Shown piece by piece: positions 16,601 through 27,078 of a DNA stretch of 64,000 bases (the first letter of the stretch is position 1; each line of letters starts with the position of its first letter). The notes below the pieces were generated by a model that saw only the letters and a list, made by a program, of their open reading frames with translations, was not told the origin of the DNA and made no database searches. The position numbers and the translations under genes were made by a program. This stretch comes from Planctomycetota bacterium (GTDB lineage Bacteria > Planctomycetota > PLA2 > JAEUHO01), in assembly GCA_020631815.1 (NCBI GenBank), contig JACKGW010000006.1:163632-227631 (forward strand), in the 5' to 3' direction.

Positions 16601-19484
16601 CAGGCGCGTAGTCGTCGTTGTCCTCCTCGAAGTCCATGTCGTCGATGAAGCCACCGCCGCCCTGGGGCTGTGCAGCGCCCAGTTGGCTGCGAACCTCGTC
16701 CAGCTGCTGACGGAGCTCGCTCTCCGGTGCCCCAACGAGTCCGGTGTCATCGTTGCTGGCGTCGTAGCCCCGCGTCGCGGCTGTCGTGGGCATGGGCGAT
16801 GCCGCGGGGGGAGCGCGGAACGCGCCGCCGCCGCCACGACCACCACGGCCCGCGAAGCGCCCTCCAGCGCCGCCACCGAGACCGAGCGTCTCGGACACCT
16901 CGTCTTCGAAGACCTCGCCGCCCCAGTCGCCTCCTTCGCCCTTGAAGGCGAGGAGCTTGCCGGACTGCAGCTCGTCGCGCATGCCGTGCGTGGCGTCCAC
17001 CAGCTCGCCGAGCGCCGAGTCCCTGTTGGCCTCGCGCAGGACAGGCGACACATCCGACGGCGGGTAGGGCACGCCGTAGTCATGACCCAGGCCGGCGATC
17101 TCGCGCATGGCGGCCGCGCGCAACCACGTGCGCCAGCCGCTCGCTTCGCGAAGCGCGGTGCGGCGTGCTTCGAGCACGGCCGTGTCGCGGGCCTCCGCGA
17201 AGAAGCGCTCGCCGTCGCGCATGTGGACACGACGGCCCACGCCGTAGCGTTCGCGGTCCTCGTCGCTCTCGAGCACGAGGAGCGAGGTGTAGGGCGTGAG
17301 GATGCCGAAGCGCTCGCTGAACTCGACGATCTCGGCTTGGGTCTCGGCGTCGGCGCCCTGGGCCAGCAGGGCGTCCAGATGTCGACGCGCCCACAGACGA
17401 GGCAGGAAGTCGTTGCCGCCGTCCGTGCCAGGCAGCACGGCCTTGGTGGCCACGCGGACGGGGCCGTCGGGACCGTCGCCCTCGATGTGCACGGTGATGG
17501 GCGTGTCGTGGTCCGTCGGCGCGAAGCGGCCCAGCACCATCAGCTGCGTACCGGCGGGCGTGTTGGGCAGCACCTCCGGGTACACGCGGGCGGTCGGAAC
17601 GCCTTCGATGCGCAGCTTGAGGTTCTTCCACTGCGGAAGGAGCGCATCGCGCAGCAGGGCGGCCGCGGTGTCGGCCGGCGCCGCCGGGTCGGTCGTGCGC
17701 AGCGAGCCACCGCCCAGACGGGCCATGGCTTCGAGCACGGGTGCCTCGTACGTGGAGGAGGGCGCCACGGCGTGCACGGCGCGGCCGGGGAAGCGCTTGC
17801 CGAGAGCGGCGAGGCGCGTGGCCAGGGCCTGCGGGTCCGCATCGCCCGTGGTGACGATGCCGTCGCCGACGTGGATCACGAGGCCGCCTTCGTGGGCGGC
17901 TTCCAGCGCAGCCGCGAGGCCCGCGTCCACGTCGCTCCAGCCGAGCGAGCGGCGCGCCGCCAGCGCATCCAGGGCGCCGGTCATGGCTGCGCCGTCCGGC
18001 GCGGTCTCCTCGCCGAGCAGCCAGACGGGCTTCACGTCGTAGGCCATCAGGCGGACGCGATCTTCGGCGCCGAGCAGCGCCACGAACGCGCGCAGGAACG
18101 CATCCTGGGCCTCGCGAGCCGATGCGGACATCGATCCACTGGTGTCGGCCACGAGGACCACGTCCAGCGGCTTGCCTTCGGGCACCAAGGTGCGCTCGAA
18201 GCCCTGGGCCTCGGGCGTCGGGGGGCGCAGCTGGACGAGGAAGTAGCCGTCGTCACCGCGACGGTGGGGGAGCAACACGAGATCCGGCGGCGACGTGAGC
18301 GCTACCTCCAGCTCGAAGTCCCGGTCCGGCGAGGCGCCCTCGAGCATGTACTCCACGTCGGCGGTGTGCTCCGTGGTGCGGGCGTTCACCGGATGGGTGG
18401 GCGAGGACACGCTGGCGATCGGTGTGTCGCTCTGCAGGCGCACCTTCACCGAGAGATGCTCGAGCGGCTTCTGGCGCAGCAGCTCGCTCGTGAGCGGCAC
18501 GCGGTAGCGGTAGGCCTGGCCCTGGAGCGGCAGGACCTGGGTGTAGCGCACGCGGACCCGCTTCGTGCTGCGGGCCTCGATGGGGAACACGCGCGCCTGG
18601 AAGAGGTTGCCGCCCTCCCACTCGAGGAGGCCCGGGTCCTTCTTGCGGCGCAGGATGTCCTCGTAGATCTGGCGGGCGCGCTGGCGCTCGACGATGTCCG
18701 CCTCGACCATCTCGTCGCCGATCCACATCGCGAAGCCGCTGATGCTGGCGCCGGCGGGCAGCGGGAAGCGGAACGTGCCTTCCGTGCGCACGTCGGTGGC
18801 GTTGCGGAAGACCTGCTCGATCGTGGTGCGGGCGAGCTGGTCGCGCACCTCGACGGTCACCTCGTGCCGGACCACGGCGAGGTCCACGTCGCGTCCATCG
18901 ATCTTCGCGGTGAGCCCTCCGGCCCAGGCCGCGCCTGCGGCGGCACGCCAGCTCGTCAGCCAGCGCGGCTCCTTGTCGAGCACCGTGACGGTGCGTCCGT
19001 CGCAGCGCGCTTGGAGGCGCGGCGAGAGGCCCGCGGCATCGGGCGCAGCACCGGTGACGGACTGCGCGAACCCCCCGGGGCCCTCGACGGCCACGGTGGC
19101 CCCCGGCGCCGGAACGACTTCGAGGTCGCCCTGGTCCACGAACAGGCCGTCGCGCGCCTTCAGGCGGACGGTGGTCCCCGGACCCAGGACGACGCGTGCC
19201 CCGACGAGATCCAGCTCGGCCAGGTGCGCGCCGGGCGTGGCGGTACGCACCAGGTCCCCGACGGCCACGAGGTCGCCGCGGCCGAGCGGCGTGAAGCGCA
19301 GGCTGCCGGCGGGACGCACGAGCACGGTGCCCTGGACGGTGCGGACGGTGCCCGCACGGCCGTCGTCGGGGGCGGTGGGACGGTCGTCCTCCCCGGCGTC
19401 GCCGGAGCGCCCGCCCGCCAGCAGGGCCGGCAGCACGAGGGCGGTCAAGACGACGGCGAGGGAGAGCTTGCCGAGGGCGCGCAT
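10638..19484 (-). CDS. Giant exported FecR-like/VIT/vWA/helical-repeat protein
   Basis: A 2948-residue protein. The start is set by an ATG with an upstream ACGGAGGAA ribosome site, although the frame stays open far upstream into antisense acnA. Order of parts: signal peptide (1-24); a FecR-like beta domain (about 45-130, GDLVRTATPGAHLAELDL); a VIT domain (about 190-330, VEVRDQLARTTIEQVFRNAT); a vWA domain with MIDAS DTSGSMS (447-453); a Gly-rich linker (about 865-905); an acidic stretch near 945-965. A beta-rich stretch follows (about 1140-1240) that recalls LolA-like folds, then TPR-like solenoid from about 1290 to the end, with clear TPRs after 2750. VIT-vWA pairs mediate protein interactions. 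No enzyme motif was seen. It is likely a periplasmic or surface scaffold. Confidence 0.85.
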   Translation of the reverse strand: MRALGKLSLAVVLTALVLPALLAGGRSGDAGEDDRPTAPDDGRAGTVRTVQGTVLVRPAGSLRFTPLGRGDLVAVGDLVRTATPGAHLAELDLVGARVVLGPGTTVRLKARDGLFVDQGDLEVVPAPGATVAVEGPGGFAQSVTGAAPDAAGLSPRLQARCDGRTVTVLDKEPRWLTSWRAAAGAAWAGGLTAKIDGRDVDLAVVRHEVTVEVRDQLARTTIEQVFRNATDVRTEGTFRFPLPAGASISGFAMWIGDEMVEADIVERQRARQIYEDILRRKKDPGLLEWEGGNLFQARVFPIEARSTKRVRVRYTQVLPLQGQAYRYRVPLTSELLRQKPLEHLSVKVRLQSDTPIASVSSPTHPVNARTTEHTADVEYMLEGASPDRDFELEVALTSPPDLVLLPHRRGDDGYFLVQLRPPTPEAQGFERTLVPEGKPLDVVLVADTSGSMSASAREAQDAFLRAFVALLGAEDRVRLMAYDVKPVWLLGEETAPDGAAMTGALDALAARRSLGWSDVDAGLAAALEAAHEGGLVIHVGDGIVTTGDADPQALATRLAALGKRFPGRAVHAVAPSSTYEAPVLEAMARLGGGSLRTTDPAAPADTAAALLRDALLPQWKNLKLRIEGVPTARVYPEVLPNTPAGTQLMVLGRFAPTDHDTPITVHIEGDGPDGPVRVATKAVLPGTDGGNDFLPRLWARRHLDALLAQGADAETQAEIVEFSERFGILTPYTSLLVLESDEDRERYGVGRRVHMRDGERFFAEARDTAVLEARRTALREASGWRTWLRAAAMREIAGLGHDYGVPYPPSDVSPVLREANRDSALGELVDATHGMRDELQSGKLLAFKGEGGDWGGEVFEDEVSETLGLGGGAGGRFAGRGGRGGGGAFRAPPAASPMPTTAATRGYDASNDDTGLVGAPESELRQQLDEVRSQLGAAQPQGGGGFIDDMDFEEDNDDYAPADRRASLELARKRPARRREDPRLAQSRSLWASLRTSPWWDGFAWRERPGPGPSASSLGFPYVPPDLPVADPEAPESPWPADLRERLESILRRGRFVPAEGAWHVTVLERTLHPLRGTPTNARRSESWVAADGWYQALRQATTGSEAAQWWLLAQRGAVDVITRLARTRAGAAGDASDWGLPLTDLENARLLSAFERSHEVRIAGEADGRVTFRFTPRGERPGVWREWVVDTKRQVLVEERAGDERTGRVTWRRVHEDLVDVGGLTLPSRTVSYDKDGRAIADQAFAWESLDAAAWTAKAAQLAQPGEDVLVLSSELPSLVDARLAVAGGSATLADHLSMLVDAAARADAGAVAKHLDGARAADPAHPKALDAIALTVLPRVRRPDDMAALRPRLLADARGSSPSRAIARALRAVRGLGSQLGANELLALLESVAPILTADADVLVDEEIAWRDLVYDRARLQGLARAERRREATAFLAELAARWPHELDFQLAQARALRSAGDRAASRAWLADSLVRGAPWLDHEVDALYTALTDALWQDRLLDELVASTTAWTTARPDSAEAWKRAATIAYLTGRDAETDAEQLSLLAAPPASRDDDVLAARQQTAVWLLLGDGWLFNVQGILPQHAEALGRFAAAAFAQDGSPTPRMWSLAQRIATHWRFRRTEGNRHLEEALRQQLLDGAASATTERLQVLLGRVVLQGDARNEDRERIVETLRTRQAQAQALDERDALAGMILSLLDQSGQADAALAFQRERLARRRAAEEPTEAIVRDLVERLLRTEDGDEARENEVVALLATFAATQQDERAAAADAARWAHRLAERFEAWRQRTALGSLEDLAKLSREAQAEARRAARDEARSQLVTRLPALASALPPAFGTWLDLEALAVSVQSGTDIEARTAAALERLGGDWARDRRPAERVQRERLATALAFATLRRTPPEGLAERLLAVLDGIAKADTFAREVETDQGVLEVLLDGRYHVARLLVALDRGEEVRARLASWIGTEGTSSRWTVLLAHLEAEAGDLAAAVKRLEPLQEQGSLAADVLARLATWRLALGDDAAREKARQDELQAMQPWALRNQIRNHARNLSRRGEAAGGELEPEALQLVEALLARVPDPASYAGDLRSLYAPTKDHRVVAMLVPGLVGFTTERAYSSLSALSTLLGGVHEEATLDAVREALASLRAKAQSAVDRRVLDLAETRVAARAAEVLMADPAHARAAVAALARALEAPPVEGERMLLARYLVGVGPQRDASLAQLTVRGIRDLMDGLPAAAEERLVIGTMLAGLLGRMERHDDQEDLLAALWGEVRASNPTGLYGAASNVLRALVDARLERGHAERAESALLTELAERPEAPGVDSWREKLFDVRLAALQRGLRTTLGEGAALYGVLRDALRSRLDEEAERASEIASRLAQVHQTAAVHPNLKGMSRADLQSWSEASLPGILRRLPQQATGVASTFAGTLAQLGAPAAGLSLLLDRAEAEPRFLQRVEWDVASRQLDAMAVWRRDAGTSARPLEARLWVLVEAALESALLTGERGGQRFWNAHDRYAWNERFDDMQALIERVVEQESGSSSVAWRGAQILHDRMQRGGAGIDVLESAVARMPDQDNLRRRLAEWLLQAGRASRARPHAQLLVDQRPDHWNDRDLLARVLIGVHDQDALRTLLEDTANRWREKKQFVSGTARHLAERATEGGLLDRATAWLDEAVRLRREERGDVGGQDHWLADTYTLLSRARSKAGDDAGAFEAARAALVMTSARDARRVGEARLQLERVLQEARELEALDAAYEAEVAETGLDAGLLRQAFASAWRKRGGLERAEHHLLEARDLEPNDAKVHATLVSLYDEMKRPADAVAALYGSIELAPLGYDAYEDLARRLATLGNQAGYERALTSLAEPAPNQAEGHRRLGRAFTRDGRLEAALVQWAQVVRTERLDPTGWLEYAESAVRAGDTATARKALQHVLEGTWEDRFGDVKQQAAARLARLPS

Positions 19485-19506
19485 CAGGTGGTTCCTCCGT
19501 CCGGGC

Positions 19507-19552
19507 GGGTCCGGTTGGACCCGGGACGGGCGCGGGGGTTCCCGTCCGTCCC
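19507..19552 (-). promoter_or_regulatory. Tandem hairpins in the leader of the giant gene
   Basis: Two adjacent inverted repeats lie in the divergent gap: GGGTCC-GGTT-GGACCC (19507-19522) and GGGACGG...CCGTCCC (19523-19552). On the minus strand they lie upstream of the giant gene's ribosome site and could form structured 5' leader RNA; on the plus strand they are near the acnA promoter region. Function not shown. Confidence 0.3.
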
Positions 19553-19652
19553 GCCGCCTTCCCTTGGGAAGGGGCCTACGCAGTCCTAGCCTGCCCGGCA
19601 CGGGTGCGCGACCGACGCCTCGGCGCCTTCCCGTCCCTCCCTCGGAGAACCC

Positions 19653-22372
<2,720 letters not shown>

Positions 22373-22376
<4 letters not shown>

Positions 22377-22927
22377 CCGTGCACGTGCAGCTGGAGTTCA
22401 CGCCCAACCCGGACACGCTCAAGTACACGGTCTCGCGGCCGTTGCTGGAGCGCGGCGCGGCGTCGTTCGACGACGCCGCCGAGGCGGCCCCCCTGTCGCC
22501 GCTTGCAGCACGTCTGCTGGGCATCCAGGGCGTGACGGCCGTCATGATCGGGCGCGACTTCGTCACGCTCACGGTGTCCGACCCGACCGTGATGGGCGAC
22601 GTGCACGCGGTCGTGCTTCGGGACTTGCCGGCCTGGCTCGACGGTGGCACGGAGGTGGTGACCAGCGTCTGGGCCGATCGTGACCACGCCGGTGACTACG
22701 ACGACGTGGCGCAGCAGGTCATCGAGATCCTCGACGCCCAGATCCGGCCGGCCGTCGCGCGCGACGGCGGCGACATCGTCTTCGACCGCTTCGACGAAGG
22801 GGTCGTGTACCTGCGCATGAAGGGCAGCTGTGCGGGCTGCCCCTCGTCGCTGGCCACGCTGAAGCAGGGCATCGAGGCCCGCCTGCGCCAGACCATCCCC
22901 GAGGTCCTGGAAGTCCGCGCGGTCTAG
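22373..22927 (+). CDS. nfuA: NfuA-type iron-sulfur cluster carrier
   Basis: A 184-residue protein. An N-terminal Nfu_N-type domain (about 1-90; FTPNPDTLKYTVSRPLL and GVTAVMIGRDFVTLTV) is followed by the NifU C-terminal thioredoxin-like domain (about 105-184) with the cluster-binding CxxC in GSCAGCPSS. Such proteins hold a [4Fe-4S] cluster at a dimer interface and hand it to clients. The ATG overlaps the acnA stop by 4 nt after a GGAAGGAG site, so aconitase is the obvious candidate client. A longer in-frame start (22349) inside acnA is less likely. Confidence 0.9.
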
Positions 22928-23342
22928 GGTCTCTCGGGAGCCACCCCCTGTTGCGGCCACCGGGTCAATCGCTGCGCCACGGCCCAGCTCGAGTCCCGGT
23001 CCTCGACGGTCCGGCGATCGCAACCGTAGCGGATTCCGTCCGTGCCTGCGGCTCGCGTGGGCCCCGTCGCCCTCGCGGCGGAGTGCCCTCCGACAGACTC
23101 TCGCCTGCGCGACGCCCAGCGCTCCGCTGCAGAGGTCCGGTGGCATATCCCGAGCCGCACGGCGGTGACTTCCGGTCTTGGCTGGTTGGCTCGATCGACG
23201 CCGATCGGCGGGCTGGATGGGGAGCGGAAGGCCGATGAGGAGGCCGACTCGTATCGGTTACTCGAGGCTGACGAAGCGGCCTGATCGCCCCCAGCCCAGC
23301 CCGCAGCACCGGGAGATGCAAAGGCAATTCTGCTCCATCACA
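22928..23342. other. Intergenic stretch without a convincing gene
   Basis: These 415 bases lie between the ends of convergent genes. Short frames exist but none has family-like sequence or a good ribosome site, and the composition looks less GC-rich than the neighbours. It holds a perfect 12-base palindrome, CGCCGATCGGCG (23199-23210). No tRNA or terminator with a U-tract is visible. It may be remnant sequence. Confidence 0.5.
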
Positions 23343-24491
23343 CTAGCCGTCCTTGCGGGCGCGCCAAAGCTCGCGCCAGCTGCGGAGCGTGGCGCGGACC
23401 TTGGACGGCGCGTGGGCGAACAGCAGGGGCACGAGACCGGTGCGGTGTACGAGCACGCGGTCGTAGGGATACGGGACGGCCTTCCAGCGATCGGCGAGGG
23501 CGTCGTAGCTGAGCAAGTCGACCGTGCGCAGCTCGGGGTCGCTGCAGGCGGCCTCGAGCGTGCGTGACCACACGACGTGCCCGGGGCTGTGCGTGCGCCA
23601 TGCCTCGTCGTAGGCCACCTTGTGGACCACGATCCGGCGTCCGAGGCGGACCACGACCTCCATGGCCACGGTCTGGTCGCCGCACGAGAGCACGTGCCAG
23701 TAGAGGTGACCCGCCGCGGCGAGCCGGCCATATAGCGTGCGGAAGAACGCCTCGTCGCGCGGACGGTGGGCCAGTGCGGTGCCGGCGCGCCCCTTCCAGC
23801 CGCTGGCTTCCAGCTCCTTGTAGGCCTCGAAGCGCTCGGTGAAGCGGAGGTCACCGCGTTCGATCTCGAACGCGAGGCGCCCCTGTCGTCCGATGGCCTT
23901 CTCGGCCCTTCGCACCTGCGAGCGGGCGTTGCTGCTGAGCGCCGCGAGGTGCTCTGCGTAGGGTACGCGCGCATCGACGGTGCTGCCCTCGGCGACGTCG
24001 GCGAAGCGCTGGACGCGCCACGGTGGGAGCCCGCCACGCAGGGCGATCGTCGAGGGCGACCACGCCGTGAGGCCTTCCAGCACGATCGACACCGGGTGCG
24101 TGCGGTGGCGGAAGTGGGCCCGGACCAACAAGTCCAGCACGTGGTGGGGGTCGTCGACCTCGCCGAGCAACGGCCCCGCGATCGGGGTGTGGTCGTCGGC
24201 CAGGCTACGCAACACCGGCAGCCAACGACCCGTGCCGCGCGCGTTCGGGTCACGGCGCAGAGGCAGGACCCCGACGACGCGGGTACCCCGGCTCACGAAC
24301 GTGACGCACCACGGTGTGTCCGCCGGATGTAGATGCTCCAGCTGGGCCCGCACCCACGTGTAGGAGAGCGTCGGCTGGGCCGGCCGCGTACGCAGCGCGA
24401 GGTCGTCCCACGCGGGGCCCCAGGCCGCCAGCGTGTCCAGGTCGTCGATCGCGGCGACATGCCACGCAGTAGGGGTACGCGAGGGGCCCAT
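23343..24491 (-). CDS. GNAT/CelD-like acyltransferase family protein
   Basis: A 382-residue soluble protein resembling the BioF2/CelD-type GNAT fold: an N-terminal half with WDDLALRTRPAQPTLSYTWV, and a C-terminal acetyltransferase-like core (about 170-340) with ALSSNARSQVRRAEKAIGRQ and later VDLLSYDALADRWKAVPYPY. Relatives act in exopolysaccharide or cell-surface acylation or peptide-bond transfer; the substrate here is unknown. It is divergently transcribed from the DUF72 gene with about 100 nt between starts. No polysaccharide genes are adjacent. Confidence 0.65.
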   Translation of the reverse strand: MGPSRTPTAWHVAAIDDLDTLAAWGPAWDDLALRTRPAQPTLSYTWVRAQLEHLHPADTPWCVTFVSRGTRVVGVLPLRRDPNARGTGRWLPVLRSLADDHTPIAGPLLGEVDDPHHVLDLLVRAHFRHRTHPVSIVLEGLTAWSPSTIALRGGLPPWRVQRFADVAEGSTVDARVPYAEHLAALSSNARSQVRRAEKAIGRQGRLAFEIERGDLRFTERFEAYKELEASGWKGRAGTALAHRPRDEAFFRTLYGRLAAAGHLYWHVLSCGDQTVAMEVVVRLGRRIVVHKVAYDEAWRTHSPGHVVWSRTLEAACSDPELRTVDLLSYDALADRWKAVPYPYDRVLVHRTGLVPLLFAHAPSKVRATLRSWRELWRARKDG

Positions 24492-24591
24492 GGAGATCGT
24501 GGGCCACCTCGGGATGGCCTCGCCCCACCATCGGCTGGGCCGGTGCTCCGAGGCAAGCGGAACCGCCCTGGGCGCACCTGGGGGAGTGGGG

Positions 24592-25512
24592 GTGCAGGCT
24601 AGCGGCGTGGCAGCCGTGCACTCCCAGGCCTCGTCTCCGATCCACGTCGGCGTGGCCGGGTGGTCCTACCCGGACTGGGCCGGGATCGTGCATCCGGCGT
24701 CGCTCCGCGGCGGCCCGCGGCTGCTCGAGACCGTCGCGCGTCTCGTGGACGCCATCGAGATCAACGTCACCTTCTACCGACCCGTGCCAGTCGCGACGGT
24801 CGCCCGCTGGGCGGGCGTCGTGGCCGAGCGACCGGGCTTGGTGATCGTCGTCAAGGCGCCACGCGTGATCTCGCACGACGCCGCGCGGGTCACGCGTGAC
24901 GACGTGGCGCCCTTCCAGGCGTCGCTGGCGCCGCTCGCGGCGTGCGGGCGCCTGGCAGCCGTGCTGGTGCAGCTCCCCGTGCACGCCCGCGCCACGTCCA
25001 CCGAGATCGACCGCCTGCGCTCCATCGTGGACGCCTTGCAGCCTCACGCGATAGCGCTCGAGCTGCGGCACGTGAGCTTCGCCGAGCCGCGCGTTCTCGA
25101 GATCTTGGGGGCGACCGGTGCCTCGCGGGTCCATCTGGACTGGCCGCAGGCCACCGACCACATCCCGGACGCAGCGCCGGGATTCGGGACGCTCGGCTAC
25201 CTGCGCTTGCACGGCCGCAACGATCGCACCTGGTTCACGCCGGGCATCGGGCGGGACGCGCGCTACGACCACCACTACGACGCGCCCTCCCTGGACGGCA
25301 TCGCGGAGCGCATCCGCAGCCTCGCCGCGACCAGCGAGCGCACGATCGTGATCGCCAACAACCATCCTCGGGGCCAGGCGGTCGCGACGTCGCTCGAGCT
25401 GGCGTTCCGACTCGATGGGCAGCCGCGGGCGGCGCCGGCCAGTCTGGTGGCGCGCTACCCGGAGCTCGCCGCCATCACACGGCCGTCCGGTCAGCTGGAC
25501 TTGTTCCACTGA
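24592..25512 (+). CDS. DUF72 (YecE-like) family protein
   Basis: About 306 residues from GTG 24592, which follows GGGGGAG; alternative in-frame GTG starts lie at 24586, 24607 and 24616. The TIM-barrel-like DUF72 family is recognised by VGVAGWSYPDWAG at the N-terminus, VDAIEINVTFYRPVPVATVA, VVKAPRVISHD, then HLDWPQATDH, LGYLRLHGRN and the conserved late motif IVIANNHPRGQA. The biochemical function is not established. The last 38 nt overlap the convergent Nudix gene. Confidence 0.85.
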   Translation: MQASGVAAVHSQASSPIHVGVAGWSYPDWAGIVHPASLRGGPRLLETVARLVDAIEINVTFYRPVPVATVARWAGVVAERPGLVIVVKAPRVISHDAARVTRDDVAPFQASLAPLAACGRLAAVLVQLPVHARATSTEIDRLRSIVDALQPHAIALELRHVSFAEPRVLEILGATGASRVHLDWPQATDHIPDAAPGFGTLGYLRLHGRNDRTWFTPGIGRDARYDHHYDAPSLDGIAERIRSLAATSERTIVIANNHPRGQAVATSLELAFRLDGQPRAAPASLVARYPELAAITRPSGQLDLFH

Positions 25513-26269
25513 CCTCGTCGCGGCCGAGCAGCCAGGCGAGGCGTGCCGGGGACGGCGTGGCGCCGGCCTCGACGTCGGCCCAGCGCCGCCCATGGTGCGG
25601 GCTGTAGCCCAGGTGGTCGGCGAGTCGCAGCAGGGCGATCTCCGTCTTGGCATCGGGCACGTCGCCGCGGCGGCAGCGGCGAATGGCCTCGTCGAGGGGC
25701 AGCACGATCACCTGGCCACCCTCTTCCATGGGGCTCCCGTCCCCGGTGGGCGCACGCGGCGCGTTGCGATCGAACGGCGCCGCCACGACGTGCACGCGCT
25801 CTTCCGCGGCGCCCGGCGCCGGGAAGAACGCCGCACCGAGCAGCGCGATGGCGTCCGGCGGCACGGCGAGACCCGCCTCTTCCGCGATCTCGGCCTGGGC
25901 ACGACGCAGCAGGCCGTCGTGGCCCACGTCCTCGTCTTCCAGGACCCCGGCAACGACCTCGGGCAGGAGGAGCCACGAGCGGGCGTCGGACTGCACGAGG
26001 TCCGTGCGCGTGGCGCGCAAGGTGACGGGGGGGCGAAGGCCCTCCCGCAGCAGCACGAGGACGCGTCCCTCCGCGTCCTCGTCGTAGAGGGCTACCGCAA
26101 CGGCGTCCGCATGGCGACGCGTCATCACGTCGCAGGCGTACGGCGCGGAGCGGGTGCCGTCTTCGTAGACGTTGGCGATACGCAAGCGGCGCAGGCGCAA
26201 GAAGCCCTCGTCGCAGCGGGAGGCCGCCGTGCGGTCCTCCACGACGTCAATGCCGACCACCTTCTTCAT
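25475..26269 (-). CDS. Nudix hydrolase family protein
   Basis: A 264-residue protein with a Nudix fold: an N-terminal beta domain, then a box-like segment from Gly108 to Leu134 ending AEIAEEAGL. Glu127, Glu130 and Glu131 match the metal-binding glutamates, but the usual Arg of the REUxEE core is Ala126, and the loop before it is about four residues longer than the canonical GX5EX7 spacing. ADP-ribose/NDP-sugar pyrophosphatase relatives are the nearest guess; the substrate is unknown and activity is uncertain. It converges with and overlaps the DUF72 gene by 38 nt. Confidence 0.75.
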   Translation of the reverse strand: MKKVVGIDVVEDRTAASRCDEGFLRLRRLRIANVYEDGTRSAPYACDVMTRRHADAVAVALYDEDAEGRVLVLLREGLRPPVTLRATRTDLVQSDARSWLLLPEVVAGVLEDEDVGHDGLLRRAQAEIAEEAGLAVPPDAIALLGAAFFPAPGAAEERVHVVAAPFDRNAPRAPTGDGSPMEEGGQVIVLPLDEAIRRCRRGDVPDAKTEIALLRLADHLGYSPHHGRRWADVEAGATPSPARLAWLLGRDEVSGTSPADRTAV

Positions 26270-26364
26270 GCGAGGCCTCGCTGGCCGTGGCCCAGGACCC
26301 GGGAGGCCGGCGACAGAGCGTGGAATCCGGTTGCCATCGTGGCGTCGAGTATCATCCGGACCCC

Positions 26365-26685
26365 ATGGGAAGCGAGATCGTCATTGCCATCTACCGTCCC
26401 CGTCGCGGCCGCGAGGCCGAGCTCGACGCCCTCGTGGCGCGGCATCGTCCCGCGCTCGTCGCGGCAGGGCTCGTCACCGACCGACCGTTCGTGATCGCGC
26501 GAAGCAGCGATGGTGCGGTGCTCGAGATCTTCGAGTGGAAGGACCGTGACGCGGCGCGGCGCGCGCACGAGGACTCCCAGGTCGGCGAGATCTGGAGCGC
26601 GATGGGCGAGATCGCCGACTTCCCGCCGCTGGCGGACCTGGCCGAGTCGACCCGGCACTTCCCGCACTTCCGCCCCTTCGCCTGA
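26365..26685 (+). CDS. Small dimeric alpha/beta-barrel-like protein
   Basis: A 106-residue protein from ATG 26365; a longer frame starts at 26287 but would add unconserved residues. The pattern EIVIAIYRPRRGREAELDALVARHRPAL, then a beta strand with VLEIFEWKD, suggests a ferredoxin-like fold of the antibiotic-biosynthesis-monooxygenase or NIPSNAP type (two short quotes of one region). No clear ribosome site is seen. Function unknown. It is convergent with the VOC gene across a hairpin. Confidence 0.5.
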   Translation: MGSEIVIAIYRPRRGREAELDALVARHRPALVAAGLVTDRPFVIARSSDGAVLEIFEWKDRDAARRAHEDSQVGEIWSAMGEIADFPPLADLAESTRHFPHFRPFA

Positions 26686-26688
26686 ACG

Positions 26689-26712
26689 CCGCGCGCACGT
26701 ACGTCGCGCGTG
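26689..26712. terminator. Hairpin between convergent genes
   Basis: CCGCGCGCACGT and ACGTCGCGCGTGG form a near-perfect inverted repeat, with one bulge and one mismatch, centred on ACGTACGT. It sits exactly between the stops of two convergent genes, as expected for a bidirectional terminator, but has no U-run. Confidence 0.4.
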
Positions 26713-26717
26713 GGCGG

Positions 26718-27065
26718 CTACTCGAAGTACACCTCGATCAGGTGTCCATCCGGGTCGCGCGTACGGAAGCCGACGAAGTCCTCGTCGTCCACCAGCTCCG
26801 AGGTGCCGTCGATCGAAGCCTCCCGCAGCTGCTGGTGCAGGGTCCGGACTTCGTCGCCGTCGCCCATCCGGAAGCCGAAGTGCACGCCGGCAGGCCACGG
26901 CTCGACGGCGTCCTTCGGGGCGAGAGCCAGGTCCACACCCGCATCGTCGCGCAGGAAGACGATGTCGCCATGGCGCATGTGGGGCCGAAAGCCGAACCAC
27001 GAGGCGTAGAAGCGTGCAGCTCGATCCGTGTCGGCGACGTGCAAGTGCAAGTGGTTGAGGGCCAT
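26718..27065 (-). CDS. Glyoxalase/VOC superfamily protein
   Basis: A 115-residue single-module VOC protein. Metal-ligand positions look preserved: the N-terminal HLHLHVADTDRAARFY (His near residue 5-7), HFGFRMGD in the middle and the C-terminal RDPDGHLIEVYFE glutamate. Glyoxalase, ring-cleaving dioxygenase and fosfomycin/bleomycin-binding proteins share this fold, so the substrate cannot be assigned. The ATG at 27065 was chosen over the long upstream frame. It starts 13 nt after the stop of the upstream HEAT gene on the same strand. Confidence 0.85.
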   Translation of the reverse strand: MALNHLHLHVADTDRAARFYASWFGFRPHMRHGDIVFLRDDAGVDLALAPKDAVEPWPAGVHFGFRMGDGDEVRTLHQQLREASIDGTSELVDDEDFVGFRTRDPDGHLIEVYFE

Positions 27066-27078
27066 GGCAGCCTCGCGG

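Noticed and set aside
15504..19589. 1361-codon plus-strand frame inside the giant gene
   Set aside because: It is antisense to a well-supported FecR-VIT-vWA region and has shadow-like composition.
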